A stretch of 64,000 bases of DNA from Symbiodinium natans (lineage: Eukaryota; Sar; Dinophyceae; Suessiales; Symbiodiniaceae), in contig CAJNDS010002246.1 in the NCBI GenBank assembly GCA_905221605.1, positions 971,958 to 1,035,957 of the forward strand, written 5' to 3'. This document shows positions 1 through 10,062 of this stretch, piece by piece. The notes under the pieces are model-generated. The model did not search any database, was not told where the DNA came from, and saw nothing but the letters and a program-made list of their open reading frames with translations. Each line of letters begins with the position of its first letter. The stretch's first letter is position 1. Made by a program: the position numbers and the translations under genes.

Positions 1-58
1 CTTTTGTAGGTCTTCTCAGCGGCGGTGGCTCTAATGATCTCTGAGTCTCTGAGTCCAG

Positions 59-86
59 GCACACCTTCCGGCAGGCCAGGGACAAG
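59..86 (+). CDS. candidate exon (HTFRQARDK)
   Basis: Acceptor GAGTCCAG, donor GTGGGG. 28 nt, reading HTFRQARDK with one leading base. No family recognised. It is the first exon-like segment and lies just upstream of the first array. Confidence 0.35.
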
Positions 87-156
87 GTGGGGACCGGGGA
101 CCCAGGAACCATCCAACACGCCCCGGGATTGGCGGACCCCGAAAGCCCAAATCCCA

Positions 157-245
157 AGCCCTAAACCCTAAACCCTAAACCCTAAACCCTAAACCCTAAA
201 CCCTAAACCCTAAACCCTAAACCCTTAACCCTTAACCCTTAACCC
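157..245 (-). repeat. telomere-like CCCTAAA array
   Basis: About ten CCCTAAA units decaying to CCCTTAA. The flanks continue as unique sequence on both sides, so this is an interstitial array. Confidence 0.95.
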
Positions 246-390
246 TACTAGATAAACCCTCGAACCCTAAACCCGATACCGGGCCTAAGCCCGCGGGCCC
301 TAAACGTTTCCAAGGCCCGAGCCACCACCCCCAAAACCGCCAACCTCAAATTTAGGGTCTAGGGTTTAGGGTTTAGGGTTTAGGGTTTAG

Positions 391-510
391 GGGTTCATGG
401 GCCATGGGTACTGTTAACTCCAATTGGTCTACTTATCACCCAGTTAGGGGGCTGAGGGGCGTATAAGTGCAGCTATAATTGGGGTTATGAGTACCCAATG
501 AACCGCCAAG
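391..510 (+). mobile_element. family B TIR element (degenerate copy)
   Basis: Starts GGGTTCATGGG and ends CCCAATGAACCGCCAAG, with internal TATAAGTGCAGCTATAATTGG shared with the copies near 4.3, 36.7 and 60.6 kb. Its terminal AAG would serve as a splice acceptor for the segment at 511-532 (YWGRREG, donor GTACCC). Confidence 0.55.
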
Positions 511-537
511 TACTGGGGACGGAGGGAAGGAGGTACC

Positions 538-744
538 CCTAAACCCTAAACCCTAAACCCTAAACCCTAAACCCTAAACCCTAAACCCTAAACCCTAAAC
601 CCTAAACCCTAAACCCTAAACCCTAAACCCTAAACCCTAAACCCTAAACCCTAAACCCTACACCCTAAGCCCTAAGCCCTAAACCCTAGACCCTAAACCC
701 TAAACCCTAAACCCTAAACCCTAAACCCTAAACCCTAAACCCTA
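538..744 (-). repeat. telomere-like CCCTAAA array
   Basis: Nearly perfect units for about 200 nt, with a few CACCCTA and AAGCCCTA variants near 660-690. It follows the donor GTACCC at 533 and would be the body of a short intron. Confidence 0.95.
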
Positions 745-842
745 CCTAAGCCCAGAAAGGGCTTCTATAGGGGGATCGAAGGTACCTAATTTCCAAAGTA
801 GGGTGAGCCCACCTTGAGTTGTATTTGCCTGAACTTAAGATA

Positions 843-1140
843 CCAGGGTTTAGGGTTTAGTGCTTCGGGCTATAGGGCTTAGGGTTTAGAGTTTAGGGTT
901 TGGGGTTTAGGGTTTAGGGTTCAGGGTTTGGGGTTTGGGGTTTGGGGTTTGGGGTTGGAGAACTGCCCATTTGGGGCTTTAGGATTCTGCATCCTCTCCC
1001 AGCCTAGCCCTGGTTTGACCCGCCGCGTCAGAGGCTTCGTGTACAGAACGCCAATCGGCGTTGCCAAGGACTAAGCTCCTAAATGGGTTTGCTCCAAAGG
1101 GTTTAGGGTTTAGGGTTCAGGGTTTGGAGGTAAAGGGGTT
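843..1140 (+). repeat. degenerate TTTAGGG / TTTGGGG tracts
   Basis: Interrupted TTTAGGG, CTTAGGG and TTTGGGG units around a 130-nt unique segment at about 960-1090. I see no convincing exon in it. Confidence 0.8.
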
Positions 1141-1337
1141 AGGGTTTAGGGCCTCGGGGCCGACCGCGCCGTCCTAAGACCTGCAAGAACTGCAACCATC
1201 AAACCTAAAACACCAACTCCAGTACCCCTGAGCCTAAACCCTCAAGCCCTAGCCCACAAAATACCCCTAATGCCATTACACCTAAAGCCTACACCCTCAA
1301 ACCCTAGCCCCAAAATACGCCTAAAGCCCAAACCAAG

Positions 1338-1520
1338 AAGTGGAACTCGTAGACCCGAAGCTGCGAACCGTTTCCGCAAATCAACCCTGAACCCCAGAAG
1401 CATCATTGCTGGAGCTGTTCTTATGTTACTTATTCCTATTCGTGGCTCTTCTGTTCTTATTCGTGATGCTTTTCCTTATGTTAGTAATTCTTGCCTTGTG
1501 CGTCTCAAGCCGGGGGGCCA
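1338..1520 (+). CDS. candidate exon, one hydrophobic segment
   Basis: Acceptor AAACCAAG and donor GTAAGC. 183 nt open in one frame, beginning SGTRRPEAANRFRK and containing a hydrophobic run IIAGAVLMLLIPI that could cross a membrane. The T-rich 3' half could instead be a polypyrimidine tract, which would shorten the exon. Family not recognised. Confidence 0.4.
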
Positions 1521-1576
1521 GTAAGCGCTAACAAGAAGCCCAGTTGAGGGCTGAAGCCCCCCGACTCTCCTGGCAG

Positions 1577-1730
1577 GATGAGGGATTTTGGGTAGGACCC
1601 CAAAAACTACCATCCTATACTGGCAATCAGTAGAAAGCCATGCGTTCTCTTCGGGCAGGTTGTGCTGAGAGCGCGTTGGTGGTTATATAGGTTCCAGGGT
1701 TCAGGGGCCATGCCCAGTAAAATCGTCTGG
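1577..1730 (+). CDS. cluster of micro-exon candidates
   Basis: Three short open segments with good signals: 1577-1591 (DEGFW, acceptor CTCCTGGCAG, donor GTAGGA), 1631-1658 (RKPCVLFGQ, donor GTTGTG) and 1705-1730 (AMPSKIVW, donor GTAAGG). Individually weak; the strong GTAAGG donor is the best part. Confidence 0.3.
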
Positions 1731-1833
1731 GTAAGGAGCAACCCCTCCCGCAAAGCACTACGCAAGAACATGTGAAGAACACTTGCTGAGCATCTTGCGC
1801 TGGACAAAGATCCAAGCTCAGATCCCGTATCAG

Positions 1834-1907
1834 AAATGGCCCGCAGCAGTTCCCTGCTTCTGCCTTCATCGCTCCTGTACTACTATCATCGCTGTTCCCT
1901 GCGAAGG
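1834..1907 (+). CDS. candidate exon
   Basis: Acceptor CCCGTATCAG, donor GTTTAGG. 74 nt. Two frames stay open (KWPAAVPCFCLHRS... and MARSSSLLLPSSLLYYYHRC...), so the frame is undecided. Confidence 0.42.
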
Positions 1908-2057
1908 GTTTAGGATTTAGGCCCTTATTCCCCTTTTTCTTAAGGTTTAGGTTTTAAGGTTTAGGTTCTCTTACACGCCCCTGTCAACCAGAAAGGGTAC
2001 CCTTTTTTTAAGTTCCCAGGTTGCTCTTGGGTGTAGGCTTTACAGGTGTATCGAACA

Positions 2058-2162
2058 AAGGGGGTCGGCATATTTTCGACTAGCATTTCCTTACGGCCCC
2101 TTTATAAACATACTCGAATAGCCCCCCAAAACCCTATTCCAATTACTAAGGCCCCTATACTC
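2058..2162 (+). mobile_element. family E element
   Basis: GGGGGTCGGCATA...ATTTCCTTACGGCCCC...ACTCGAATAGCCCCCCAAAACCC...AAGGCCCCTATAC. It matches the copies near 45.5, 52.1, 58.7 and 62.2 kb. Confidence 0.6.
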
Positions 2163-2177
2163 TCAGAGTCGGGGGAG

Positions 2178-2310
2178 GATCCCAAAAAAATAGATCCCCA
2201 CTAAGGGTTCCCCAAAAAATAGATCCCCACTAAGGGTTCCTGAGAATGACCCAAGAGTAGTAGAGGGTACTATTTGGGGGTTCTATTTTTTGGATCCTTG
2301 TTGGGGCGGT
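2178..2310 (+). repeat. direct and inverted AAATAGATCCCC repeats
   Basis: CCAAAAAATAGATCCCCACTAAGGG occurs twice in tandem and again inverted (TTCTATTTTTTGGATCC) about 70 nt downstream. Probably a damaged TIR element. Confidence 0.6.
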
Positions 2311-2396
2311 GCAGAGTCGTGGGAGGGTCTCTTGCAGGGGCCCTCCTGACCTCCCCTCAGTCCTTGGAAATCCAAAATCCAAGGCTGGGGCCTCCC

Positions 2397-2491
2397 CGGT
2401 TTAGGGTTTAGGGTTTAGGGTTTAGGGTTTAGGGTTTAGGGTTTAGGGTTTAGGGTTTAGGGTTTAGGGGTTTAGGGTTTAGGGGCTTCAG
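2397..2491 (+). repeat. telomere-like TTTAGGG array
   Basis: Thirteen near-perfect units. The following 280 nt up to 2774 are unique, with no exon I can support. Confidence 0.95.
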
Positions 2492-2773
2492 GGGTTCTAC
2501 CCTAAGCCTAACACCCTAAGACCTAGGGTTTGATGTTCCCGGACGGCCATCTAGCTGAAATTGCGCGCCGAAGCCCACGCCCAAGCACTTTAAACCCGAC
2601 GCCTTGAACCCAGTGAAGATCCACTGTCCTATAGGACCCCTACACATACCTTGTATGCTCCCTTACAAACATGCGTAGCTGCCAAAATAGCCACCAGTCC
2701 CTCCTTAAGCCCCTAAACGCGCCTCCGACACGAAACCTGCACCCTCAGCCTAATCCCTGCATAGCCCCCCACA

Positions 2774-3022
2774 GCCCTAAACCCTAAACCCTAAACCCTA
2801 AACCCTAAACCCTAAACCCTAAACCCTAAACCCTAAATCTCAAACCCTAAAACCCCCCAAGCCTAAGATCAAGGCGACGGAAAGGTGTGTCGTCCGAGTC
2901 GGGATTGGGGTTTGGCCTGGAGCCTCCCTGAAGTGAGCCTACTAAAACCCTTAGCCCTGAAACCCTAAAGCCCAAACCCTAAACCCGAAACCCTAAACCG
3001 TAAACTCCAAACCCTAAACCAA
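2774..3022 (-). repeat. telomere-like CCCTAAA arrays
   Basis: Two blocks (2774-2850 and a looser one at 2940-3020) around unique sequence at about 2860-2935. The second block ends at the AAG acceptor of the next exon. Confidence 0.9.
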
Positions 3023-3023
3023 G

Positions 3024-3120
3024 AGAGAGCGCCATGGCGCGATCCGGGCCGCCATGGTGCAGCTGCCGGTTGGAGGGGACGCACCGCTGCAGCCACAACT
3101 CATGGCCTGGGCGGCTTCGG
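3024..3120 (+). CDS. candidate exon (GAIRAAMVQLPVGG)
   Basis: Acceptor CCCTAAACCAAG, donor GTGTAGGG. 97 nt, 32 codons plus one, reading RERHGAIRAAMVQLPVGG then ...LQPQLMAWAAS. GC-rich compared with its repeat flanks. Family not recognised. Confidence 0.6.
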
Positions 3121-3623
3121 GTGTAGGGTTGAGGGTTGAGGGTTGAGGGTTGTAGGTTTTAGAGTTTAGGGTTTGGGGTTTAGGGTTAGGGTTCAGGGTT
3201 GAGGGCTTAGGGTTGTAGGTTGTAGGGTTTAGGGCTTAGGGTTTAGGCTGGGGTTTAGGGCTTGGGGTTTGGGGTTTAGGGTTTAGGGTGAATGGCTGTA
3301 CTAACGTTTTGGGTATTACGATTATTGCTTTTCTCACTATGATTAAATTGCAGTTCTAGCTACTACTGCTATACTTTGCATTATTACCATTGTTATTATT
3401 CTGCTCTGCGCAAGGATGGCATCTTCGCTGCAGTGAAGAAGATCGCTGATGGCATAGCACTAAGCTCCTATTCTCGTTACGATCACTGCGATTATTATTT
3501 GTATTGGAGTATTTGGGGTTTGGGAGGGGTTTATGAAGCACCCTCCCTTGTTCTTAAACCCTAAACCCGAAGCCCGGTTAACTCTTAAAGAACCTGGTTG
3601 GAGCCTTCGGCACCCCGAAACAA

Positions 3624-3655
3624 CATATATATGTATATATATATATATATATGTG
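3624..3655. repeat. (AT)n microsatellite
   Basis: Imperfect AT dinucleotide run inside the intron between 3120 and 3968. Confidence 0.95.
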
Positions 3656-3967
3656 TATCTATACCTTGTGGTAGGCATAGGGAGGTTTAAGAGCCCTACG
3701 GTTGAAAACCCTAAACCCTAAACCCTATTTTGGGGCGGTAGCAGGTGTGTGCAGCGTTAGGGGCTCTATGGGTTGGCTCCTCTGCGTATCCACCGAGACG
3801 TAGACCTTCACCCTTTTGCCACAGCAGAGCTCTGCCACAGTAGAGCTCCTCACACCCTAACCCCTAAGCCCGAAACCCTAAATTTCCCCAAAAAGTCCTA
3901 CACCCTAAACCCCCAAAGCCCTAAACAAAAAGCCTTAAAGTCCCTAAATCCCATGAACCGGTCTCAG

Positions 3968-4023
3968 GAAGGCCGCAGAGCTCGTGGAGAAGCAGACCAA
4001 GAACTTCTCCACCCTGCAGGAGG
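3968..4023 (+). CDS. candidate exon, helical (KAAELVEKQTKNFSTLQE)
   Basis: Acceptor GGTCTCAG, donor GTTGAGG. 56 nt, 1+18 codons+1. The peptide KAAELVEKQTKNFSTLQE is strongly helix-forming. Telomere-like repeats follow within 30 nt. Confidence 0.6.
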
Positions 4024-4218
4024 GTTGAGGGTGCAAGGGTTTTTTGAGGAACCCTAAACCCTAAACCCCAAACCCTAAACCCTGAACTCAAAACCCTAAG
4101 CCTTAAACCCCAAGCCCTAAACCCCAAACCCTATATCCAGGGGGTTACGCCGCACTTGGGGTTGCCTAAGTCAAGGGGTTAAGCCCCAGTTGAGCTTGGG
4201 GCTTTAGTGCCTCTTTTT

Positions 4219-4309
4219 GGGGGGGGGGGGGGGGGGGGGGGGTGGGAGGGATTTAGATTGGGAGGTTCTTCCCGGGCGGACGAGCATCACCCCAACCCCC
4301 CCCCCCCCA
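4219..4309. repeat. poly-G and poly-C tracts
   Basis: About 24 G at 4219-4242 and 12 C at 4298-4309, bracketing the left side of the family B element. A likely sequencing/assembly weak point. Confidence 0.9.
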
Positions 4310-4319
4310 CTGTCAACAT

Positions 4320-4445
4320 GGAGGTTCATGGTACTTAGCAACGCGATAATGACTGTACTTATAACCCAAGTAGAAGCATATTAGGGCACTTAAGGGGCTT
4401 ATAAGTACAGTCATTCTTGGGTTAATAAGTACCATGAACCTTCAG
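4320..4445 (+). mobile_element. family B TIR element / introner
   Basis: Terminal inverted repeats GAGGTTCATGGTACTTA and TAAGTACCATGAACCTTC. Contains GTACTTATAACCC and its inverted GGCTTATAAGTACAG. Its last bases CTTCAG are directly followed by an open exon, so the element supplies the 3' splice site. Confidence 0.8.
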
Positions 4446-4520
4446 AAGCCCGGAGGTGGAACCTCATATATAATCTCCTGGACACGCCTATGCAAACCCC
4501 TTATTTGGTCAGTTCGCCTA
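4446..4520 (+). CDS. candidate exon directly after family B element
   Basis: Starts at the first base after the element and ends at donor GTTAGGG. Exactly 25 codons: KPGGGTSYIISWTRLCKPLI then WSVRL. Exon onset at the element boundary is repeated at three other copies of the family. Confidence 0.6.
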
Positions 4521-4690
4521 GTTAGGGTTTCGGGTTGAGGGCTATTTCTCAAGGTTTGCTTGTGACAAAACAGTACAGGGGCCGCTTGCCCACGTTCTCC
4601 TTTCTTGCGAAAGGTCTGCTGAGGCCTGTGGAGCTTTGGCATCACACGAATGCCTTGCAGAGGTCCATTTCCGGGATCTTGTGCCTGCGC

Positions 4691-4799
4691 CCTAAACCCT
4701 AAACCCTAAACCCTAAACCCTAAACCCTAAACCCTAAACCCTAAACCCTAAACCCTAAACCCTAAACCCTAAACCCTAAACCCTAAACCCTAAACCCTA
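4691..4799 (-). repeat. telomere-like CCCTAAA array
   Basis: Fifteen near-perfect units ending in CCCTAG just before the open frame at 4806. Confidence 0.97.
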
Positions 4800-4805
4800 G
4801 ACAGG

Positions 4806-5064
4806 AAGGGTTTTCGGAGCTTTTGGCCCTCGCAAGTGGGGTCCAAGATTATGTGCCTGGCGAGAAAGGTCCCGACCTCTCAGCATGCTGCCGCCATGAT
4901 TCCGGAACGGGGAAGGATGTTAACGTTCAGAAAAAGTATGCTGTAAGCCGGGCTGTTGAGACTGCTAAGAGTCTGCTAAGAGTCTTAGGGTTCTGGGCTA
5001 CGGTAGGGGTTGTAGTGGAGGATTTACTGTTTCAGGGATCTGTGGATCTGGCTAGTCAGCCCTG
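4806..5064 (+). CDS. candidate exon / open reading segment
   Basis: Open from the end of the array (GFSELLALASGVQDYVPGEK...) through a charged stretch CRHDSGTGKDVNVQKKYAVS to a TGA at about 5062. The true donor is unclear. No TTTAGGG array lies immediately downstream, so the 3' half may be intronic. Confidence 0.42.
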
Positions 5065-5587
5065 AACCCCTGAACCCATCGGCCCCTGTCTTGCGTAGTC
5101 ATTCATTCGAGCAGTGTTCGGGGATGAATGTTTAGGATTTGGGGCTCAGGGTTTACGGGCTTGCGGTGCGCAGCATCCAGGCCAATCGCAGCCTGAACCC
5201 AAAACCCCCAATTTCCAGACCTTACACCCAGTCCTCAAACTCAACCCCGAACCCCTAGACCCCTAAACCACCCCAAACTCCAGACCTAAAACCCTAAACC
5301 CCCAAACCCCCCAATCCCCTACACCCTCGAGCCCTGCGTGCTAAACCATGCCGAGTCTCCAAACCTGTACGGCATCTAACTTGGTAGGCTCTTGGGATAT
5401 GCCAAAGTGTTCAGAGGGCCTTCGGGGCCATCCTTGTCTAATTAGTGAAACTGGCTGCTTGAAGTCTCATGGAAATATTCCGTGATTCTGAAGCGCGGTA
5501 TATCCCTTAACATTCTGAAAGCCCTAAACCTTATTCACCCTAAACGCTATAAACCCTTAAACTTGCAAGCCTCTACCCTAAACCCAA

Positions 5588-5743
5588 ATGTGTTGGCGCC
5601 CCAAACTCCGCGACGAGGAAGTCTTTGCGGACATCCTCGGCTCGTTTAGCGCTTTGGCGTCAGAGGGCCCAACCATATGTAATTCAAGGGAATATGAAAC
5701 TGCTTTCTGCTGTGGAGAGTTGCAGATGTCCCGTGTTTTTGGG
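5588..5743 (+). CDS. candidate exon or short ORF (LRDEEVFADILGSF)
   Basis: Opens at ATG 5588 right after CCCTAAACCCAA and reads MCWRPKLRDEEVFADILGSF then SALASEGPTICNSREYE..., running into GTTTTTGGGTTTCGGGTTTAGGG, a plausible donor near 5734. No AG acceptor is visible. Composition is protein-like. Family unknown. Confidence 0.42.
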
Positions 5744-6288
5744 TTTCGGGTTTAGGGTTTAGGGGCTTTCTTTGGGTTTCGGTGCTTTGGGTTGGGATGA
5801 GGGTTTCTTTCACAGGACCCTGGCATGAATGATCTCACGTAGCTAGCCCTAAAGCATCTATAAGTCCCACTGAGAAAGCGTCTGGGAACTTCATGGGTAG
5901 CTATAGCTGGGAGTTGCATATGTTGGGGTCCCCTAAAAACCAGCCGAGTCCCCTCCAAAGGCCCCGGACGCCCCCGACCCTCCTGGACCCTGTTCTTTTT
6001 TTGGTCTTTCGCCCGGTATTCCTTGCAGTCCAGGGTGCCAAAAAACGGCGCACAAGACAGTCACTCCCATGTCGCAATATTCAACTTGGTCTACAGGGCC
6101 TCTTGGGCTTACAGGGCGTATGGGGCAGAGGGCTTAGAGTAAAAACAAAACATCTTAAGCCTTACTTTTCGGTCAGCTTTGCCACAACAAGGGTCCCATT
6201 TGATGCTTTGTGTTCTTCTGAAATTTCGCACTCGTAAAACACACCATCAACCCTAAATCCGAAGCTCCAAACCCCTTCCGAACACCAG

Positions 6289-6350
6289 GCGTGCACCCGA
6301 CTCTCCAGCAGAACATCGCACGAGCTTTGGCGAGCGAGTTCAGCTGGAAG
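6289..6350 (+). CDS. candidate exon (QNIARALASEFSWK)
   Basis: Acceptor CCGAACACCAG, donor GTTTAGG. 62 nt, 2+20 codons: VHPTLQQNIARALASEFSWK. Clear donor made of the telomere-like motif itself. Confidence 0.6.
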
Positions 6351-6732
6351 GTTTAGGAGTTAGTAGAGGTTTAGGAATTTAGGGATGTAAGCATTTAGGA
6401 TTCAGGGTCCCCGGTTTTCGGCATCTCCACGAGTGGGCTTAGGCTGTACAAAAGTGCCTGCATGCTCGCTTTGAGACTTCTGATTCCGATGTCTGCGCTT
6501 CCTTGATGAAAGAATCAACCTTGAAGTCTGGTAGGGGGATAAGAATGAACGTACATTCCTTCATCATGAACGTGCATTCCTTCAATATGGTGTAATCAAG
6601 CCCGAAATGATAGTAGGGATTCTAGTGCGAAGCAAGGCATACTCCCTTAACGACGGGTCGAGGCGGCAGCCTAAAACCCCTCCTGAGACTCCTGAAGTCA
6701 AGGTTGTTCAGGGTTTTTAGGGTTTAGGATTT

Positions 6733-6836
6733 GGGGGATTCCGAAAATAGGGGTACCATATTGGGGTCCGTATTGTCAGGGAATCCTGCTGTTGGGGGTT
6801 TATGTTCGGGGTCCCCTATTTTAGTGAATCCCCACA
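6733..6836 (+). mobile_element. family D TIR element
   Basis: GGGGATTCCGAAAATAGGGG ... GGTCCCCTATTTTAGTGAATCCCC, imperfect terminal inverted repeats with GGGAATCCTGCTGTTGGGGG in the middle. Related copies near 21.6, 34.4, 41.4, 49.5, 50.1 and 53.1 kb; a decayed one at about 8672-8745. Confidence 0.7.
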
Positions 6837-7059
6837 TGAATTCGGAATCCTTCAGTGCGGCCAAACCCTGAGCCCAAGGTTTTTAAGTTTTTGGGCGCGG
6901 TTTCGGGTTTACGGCCCCCTAAAAGTCTCTTTCTAAACCCTGCAACCGGAACCTGTAAACATACAACCCTTGAACACTACATAACTTTAAGGCCTTTTCG
7001 GCCTGAAACCCTCTAAACCCTGCACCCTAAACCTAGAACCCAAAACCCGATAAACCTGG

Positions 7060-7500
7060 CAAGCCCTAAAAATCCCCTGTAAATCCTGTAAACCCTATAG
7101 ATCCTGTAAACCCTAAAATCCCCTTTAAATCCTGTAAACCCTATAAATCCTGTAAACCCTATAAACCCCAGATGTGATCTTGTGGCCGTATTCGGGAAAA
7201 AAACCCATAAACCCTCTAAACCTCAGAAAAAAAAAAAAAACATATCCCCGATAAACCCTGTAAACCTTATAACAACCCTATAAACCCTATACACCCTAAA
7301 AACCCTCTAAACCTTAAAAGCCCTATAAACCCTATAAACCTTCTAAATCCTATAATTAGAGCCTATAAACCTCAGAAAAAAGCTGTAAACCCTATAAACC
7401 CTATAGATCCTATAAATCCTATGAACCCTATAAACCTACAATAGAAGCCCTACAAACCCTCAAAACCCTCTAAACCCTTACAAACCTTATAAACCCGAAA
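7060..7500 (-). repeat. CCCTATAAA / CCTGTAAA variant array
   Basis: Degenerate CCCTATAAACCCTGTAAATCC units with an A14 run at about 7228. A TA-inserted variant of the telomere-like unit, continuing into the canonical array at 7529. Confidence 0.85.
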
Positions 7501-7528
7501 AAAGTCCCAAGGCAGGCCGCGCACCCTA

Positions 7529-7695
7529 AACCCTAAACCCTAAACCCTAAACCCTAAACCCTAAACCCTAAACCCTAAACCCTAAACCCTAAACCCTAAA
7601 CCCTAAACCCTAAGCCCTAAGCCCTAAGCCCTAAGCCCTAAGCCCTAAGCCCTAAGCCTAAACCCTAAATCCTAAACCCTAAACCCTAAACCCTG
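7529..7695 (-). repeat. telomere-like CCCTAAA array
   Basis: Canonical units, then eight CCCTAAG units, then canonical again. Ends TGCGCCCCAG, the acceptor of the exon at 7704. Confidence 0.97.
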
Positions 7696-7703
7696 CGCCC
7701 CAG

Positions 7704-7770
7704 GAATCGACGGCTCCTTCTCCTCTCCGCTCAGCGACCTGCAACGCTTCGTAGCACCTCGCCTTTGGGG
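7704..7770 (+). CDS. candidate exon (IDGSFSSPLSDLQRFVAPRL)
   Basis: CCCTAAACCCTGCGCCCCAG precedes it and GTTTAGGGGTTTAGG follows. 67 nt, reads IDGSFSSPLSDLQRFVAPRL then W. One of the cleanest examples of an exon set between opposite telomere-like arrays. Confidence 0.68.
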
Positions 7771-8637
7771 GTTTAGGGGTTTAGGTTTTAGGGTTTTAGG
7801 GTTTAGGGTTTAGGGTTTAGGGTTTAGGGTTTTAGGGTTTTAGGGTTTAGGGTTTAGGGGTTTAGGGGTTTAGGGGTTTAGGGGTTTAGGGGTTTAGGGG
7901 TTTAGGGGTTTAGGGGTTTAGGGGGTTAGGGGTTCAGGGGTTCAGGGGTTTAGGGTTTAGGGGTTTAGGGTTTAGGGGTTTAGGGTTTAGGGGTTTCGGG
8001 GTTTAGGGGTTTAGGGGTTAGGGGTTTAGGGGTTTAGGGGGTTTAGGGGGTTAGGTTCAGGGGTTCAGGGGTTCAGGGGTTTCGGGGTTAGGGTTAGGGG
8101 TTTCGGGGTTTAGGGGGGGTTTAGGGGTTAGGGGTTTAGGGGTTTGGGGTTTAGGGGTTTAGGGTTTAGGGTTTAGGGGTTTAGGGGTTAGGGTTTAGGG
8201 GGGGTTTAGGGGGGTTTAGGGTTTAGGGGTTTAGGGGTTTAGGGGTTTAGGGGTTTAGGGGTTTAGGGGTTTAGGGGTTTAGGGGTTTAGGGGGTTTAGG
8301 GTTTAGGGGTTTGGGGTTTCGGGGTTTTAGGGGTTTTAGGGGTTAAGGGTTTAGGGGTTTAGGGGTTTAGGGGTTTAGGGGTTTAGGGGGTTTAGGGGGT
8401 TTAGGGGTTTAGGGGTTTAAGGGTTTTTCGGTTTTAGGGTTTTGGGGCTTAAGGGTTTAGGGGTTTAGGGGTTTAGGGGTTTAGGGTTTAGGGTTTTAGG
8501 GTTTTAGGGGTTTAGGGGTTTAGGGGTTTAGGGGTTTAGGGTTTAGGGTTTTAGGGTTTTAGGGGTTTAGGGGTGAGGGTTTAGGGGTTTAGGATTTAGG
8601 GTTTTTCGGTTTTAGGGTTTTGGGGTACATGGTAGCA
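7771..8637 (+). repeat. TTTAGGGG / TTTAGGG array, 870 nt
   Basis: Mostly the 8-nt variant TTTAGGGG with TTTTAGGG and canonical blocks. It begins at the donor of the preceding exon. Unique sequence with a decayed family D element and a G-tract follows to 8960. Confidence 0.97.
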
Positions 8638-8965
8638 CCTCTGCCTTTGCTGGCTACACGTGGGGGTTTCCGAACACAGGGGTACGCTTTTTGGGGGGGT
8701 CCCTTTAACCGGGATTCTATTCTATTTCGGGTATAAAAAGGGGAAGAGGCCCTAAACACGGCTATTTGTTTTGGGGCGAGGGGGTGGGGGGGGGCTGAGG
8801 TTCTTGATCATCTCTTTTTGGGAGGAGTGTTTTTTGCTTCAGAGACTTGTGGTTTACTGTCGTGGCTTTGGGGTGTCAGGGGTTTTCAACAGGCCGTGGT
8901 GTATACCCTCTAAGAGACTCCCCAAACCCCAAACCCCTCGACTGTAGAGTTCTGGGTGCGGAGTC

Positions 8966-9050
8966 CCTAAACCCTAAACCCTAAACCCCAAACCCTAAGC
9001 CCTAAATTTTAATTAAAACCTAAACCCTAAGCCTTGAACCCTAAACTGCA
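8966..9050 (-). repeat. telomere-like CCCTAAA array, degenerate
   Basis: CCCTAAA and CCCTAAG units interrupted by ATTTTAATTAAAACC. Lies about 50 nt upstream of the exon at 9102. Confidence 0.85.
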
Positions 9051-9101
9051 TGCAAAGACCCACGTTCTTTAACCCCCTCCTAAAGTCTAAACGGGGTACA
9101 G

Positions 9102-9152
9102 GTAGCAGTGAGTCTGCAACTTGCAGACCGTCTGTCGGTCCTTCCCCCTTGG
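9102..9152 (+). CDS. candidate exon (VAVSLQLADRLSVLPPW)
   Basis: Acceptor GGGGTACAG, donor GTTTAGGG. Exactly 17 codons: VAVSLQLADRLSVLPPW, phase 0 at both ends. Confidence 0.6.
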
Positions 9153-9398
9153 GTTTAGGGTTTATAGGATTTAGGGTTTAGGGTTGAGGGTTCAGACCCC
9201 TAAGCCCTAGACTCCAAACCCTTCAGGGCGGTTCGGGGTTTAGGGCGTGGATTAGGGTTGTAAGGTTTGGGTTTGAAAAAAGAAGAATTTAGGACATTTT
9301 TCCGCCCGTCGCCAAGTTTCCCTGAGTACGTTATGAACCCAGCTGCAAACCTAATTAACGCCTTAAGGCCGTAAACCATAAACCCCAACCCTATACTC

Positions 9399-9616
9399 CT
9401 AACCCTAAACCCTAAACCCTAAACCCTAAACCCTAAACCCTAAACCCTAAACCCTAAACCCTAAACCCGGCATCCTGCGCCCAAGCCCCCCCAGCACCGA
9501 GATCGTCCTCGGCTTGTGCCAGCGGGACCTCTTGTGCATAGCGCCGGCCAGGGCCTGAAAGACGCTTAGGGTTTAGGGTTTAGGGTTTAGGGTTTAGGGT
9601 TTAGGGTTTAGGGTTC
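9399..9616. repeat. convergent CCCTAAA ... TTTAGGG arrays flanking 95 nt
   Basis: CCCTAAA units 9399-9470 and TTTAGGG units 9566-9616 enclose the exon candidate at 9495. Confidence 0.95.
9495..9558 (+). CDS. candidate exon (TEIVLGLCQRDLLCIAPARA), stop or GC donor
   Basis: Acceptor GCCCCCCCAG. Reads TEIVLGLCQRDLLCIAPARA and then TGA. Either the last exon of a gene or, if a GC donor is used at GGCCTG, an internal exon. Confidence 0.5.
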
Positions 9617-9976
9617 CCTTTAAAAGCCCACTGACCTATGTAAATACGCGACCCCGAAAACCCGAGCACCGCAGCCCCCGAATCCGGCACCATGCCACCT
9701 TTAGAAGCTACACCTCAGGACCTTAAACCCCGAATCCTGGCACCTTCAATGCAAGAACCCTTTTCCCTGAACCTTAAGCCCTGAACCTTGAACCCTAAAC
9801 CCCTAAGCCCTGAAGCTTCGAACTGAAGCAGCCTTTAACAACCATTTCTTCAAAATAATCCACAGCTTTTGTTCTTAGAAAGCTTAGCGCCCCAACATAA
9901 ACGCTGAACGCTGGCCCTCAAGCCTCAAATCCTAGACCGGCACCCTGCTTGGAGGTTCATGTGTAGGTAGAACTGT

Positions 9977-10018
<42 letters not shown>

Positions 10019-10062
10019 TGTGTGTCTGTGTGTCTGTGTGTCTGTGTGGGGGCGGGGGGGGG
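9977..10062. repeat. (GT)n microsatellite plus G-tract
   Basis: About 19 GT, then GTCTGTGT variants and a G-run. Flanking 9620-9970 and 10065-10270 hold scattered CCCTAAA units and no exon I can support. Confidence 0.97.

Noticed and set aside
157-245. Chromosome end / true telomere
   Set aside because: Arrays occur every 1-2 kb in both orientations with unique sequence on both sides throughout the window.
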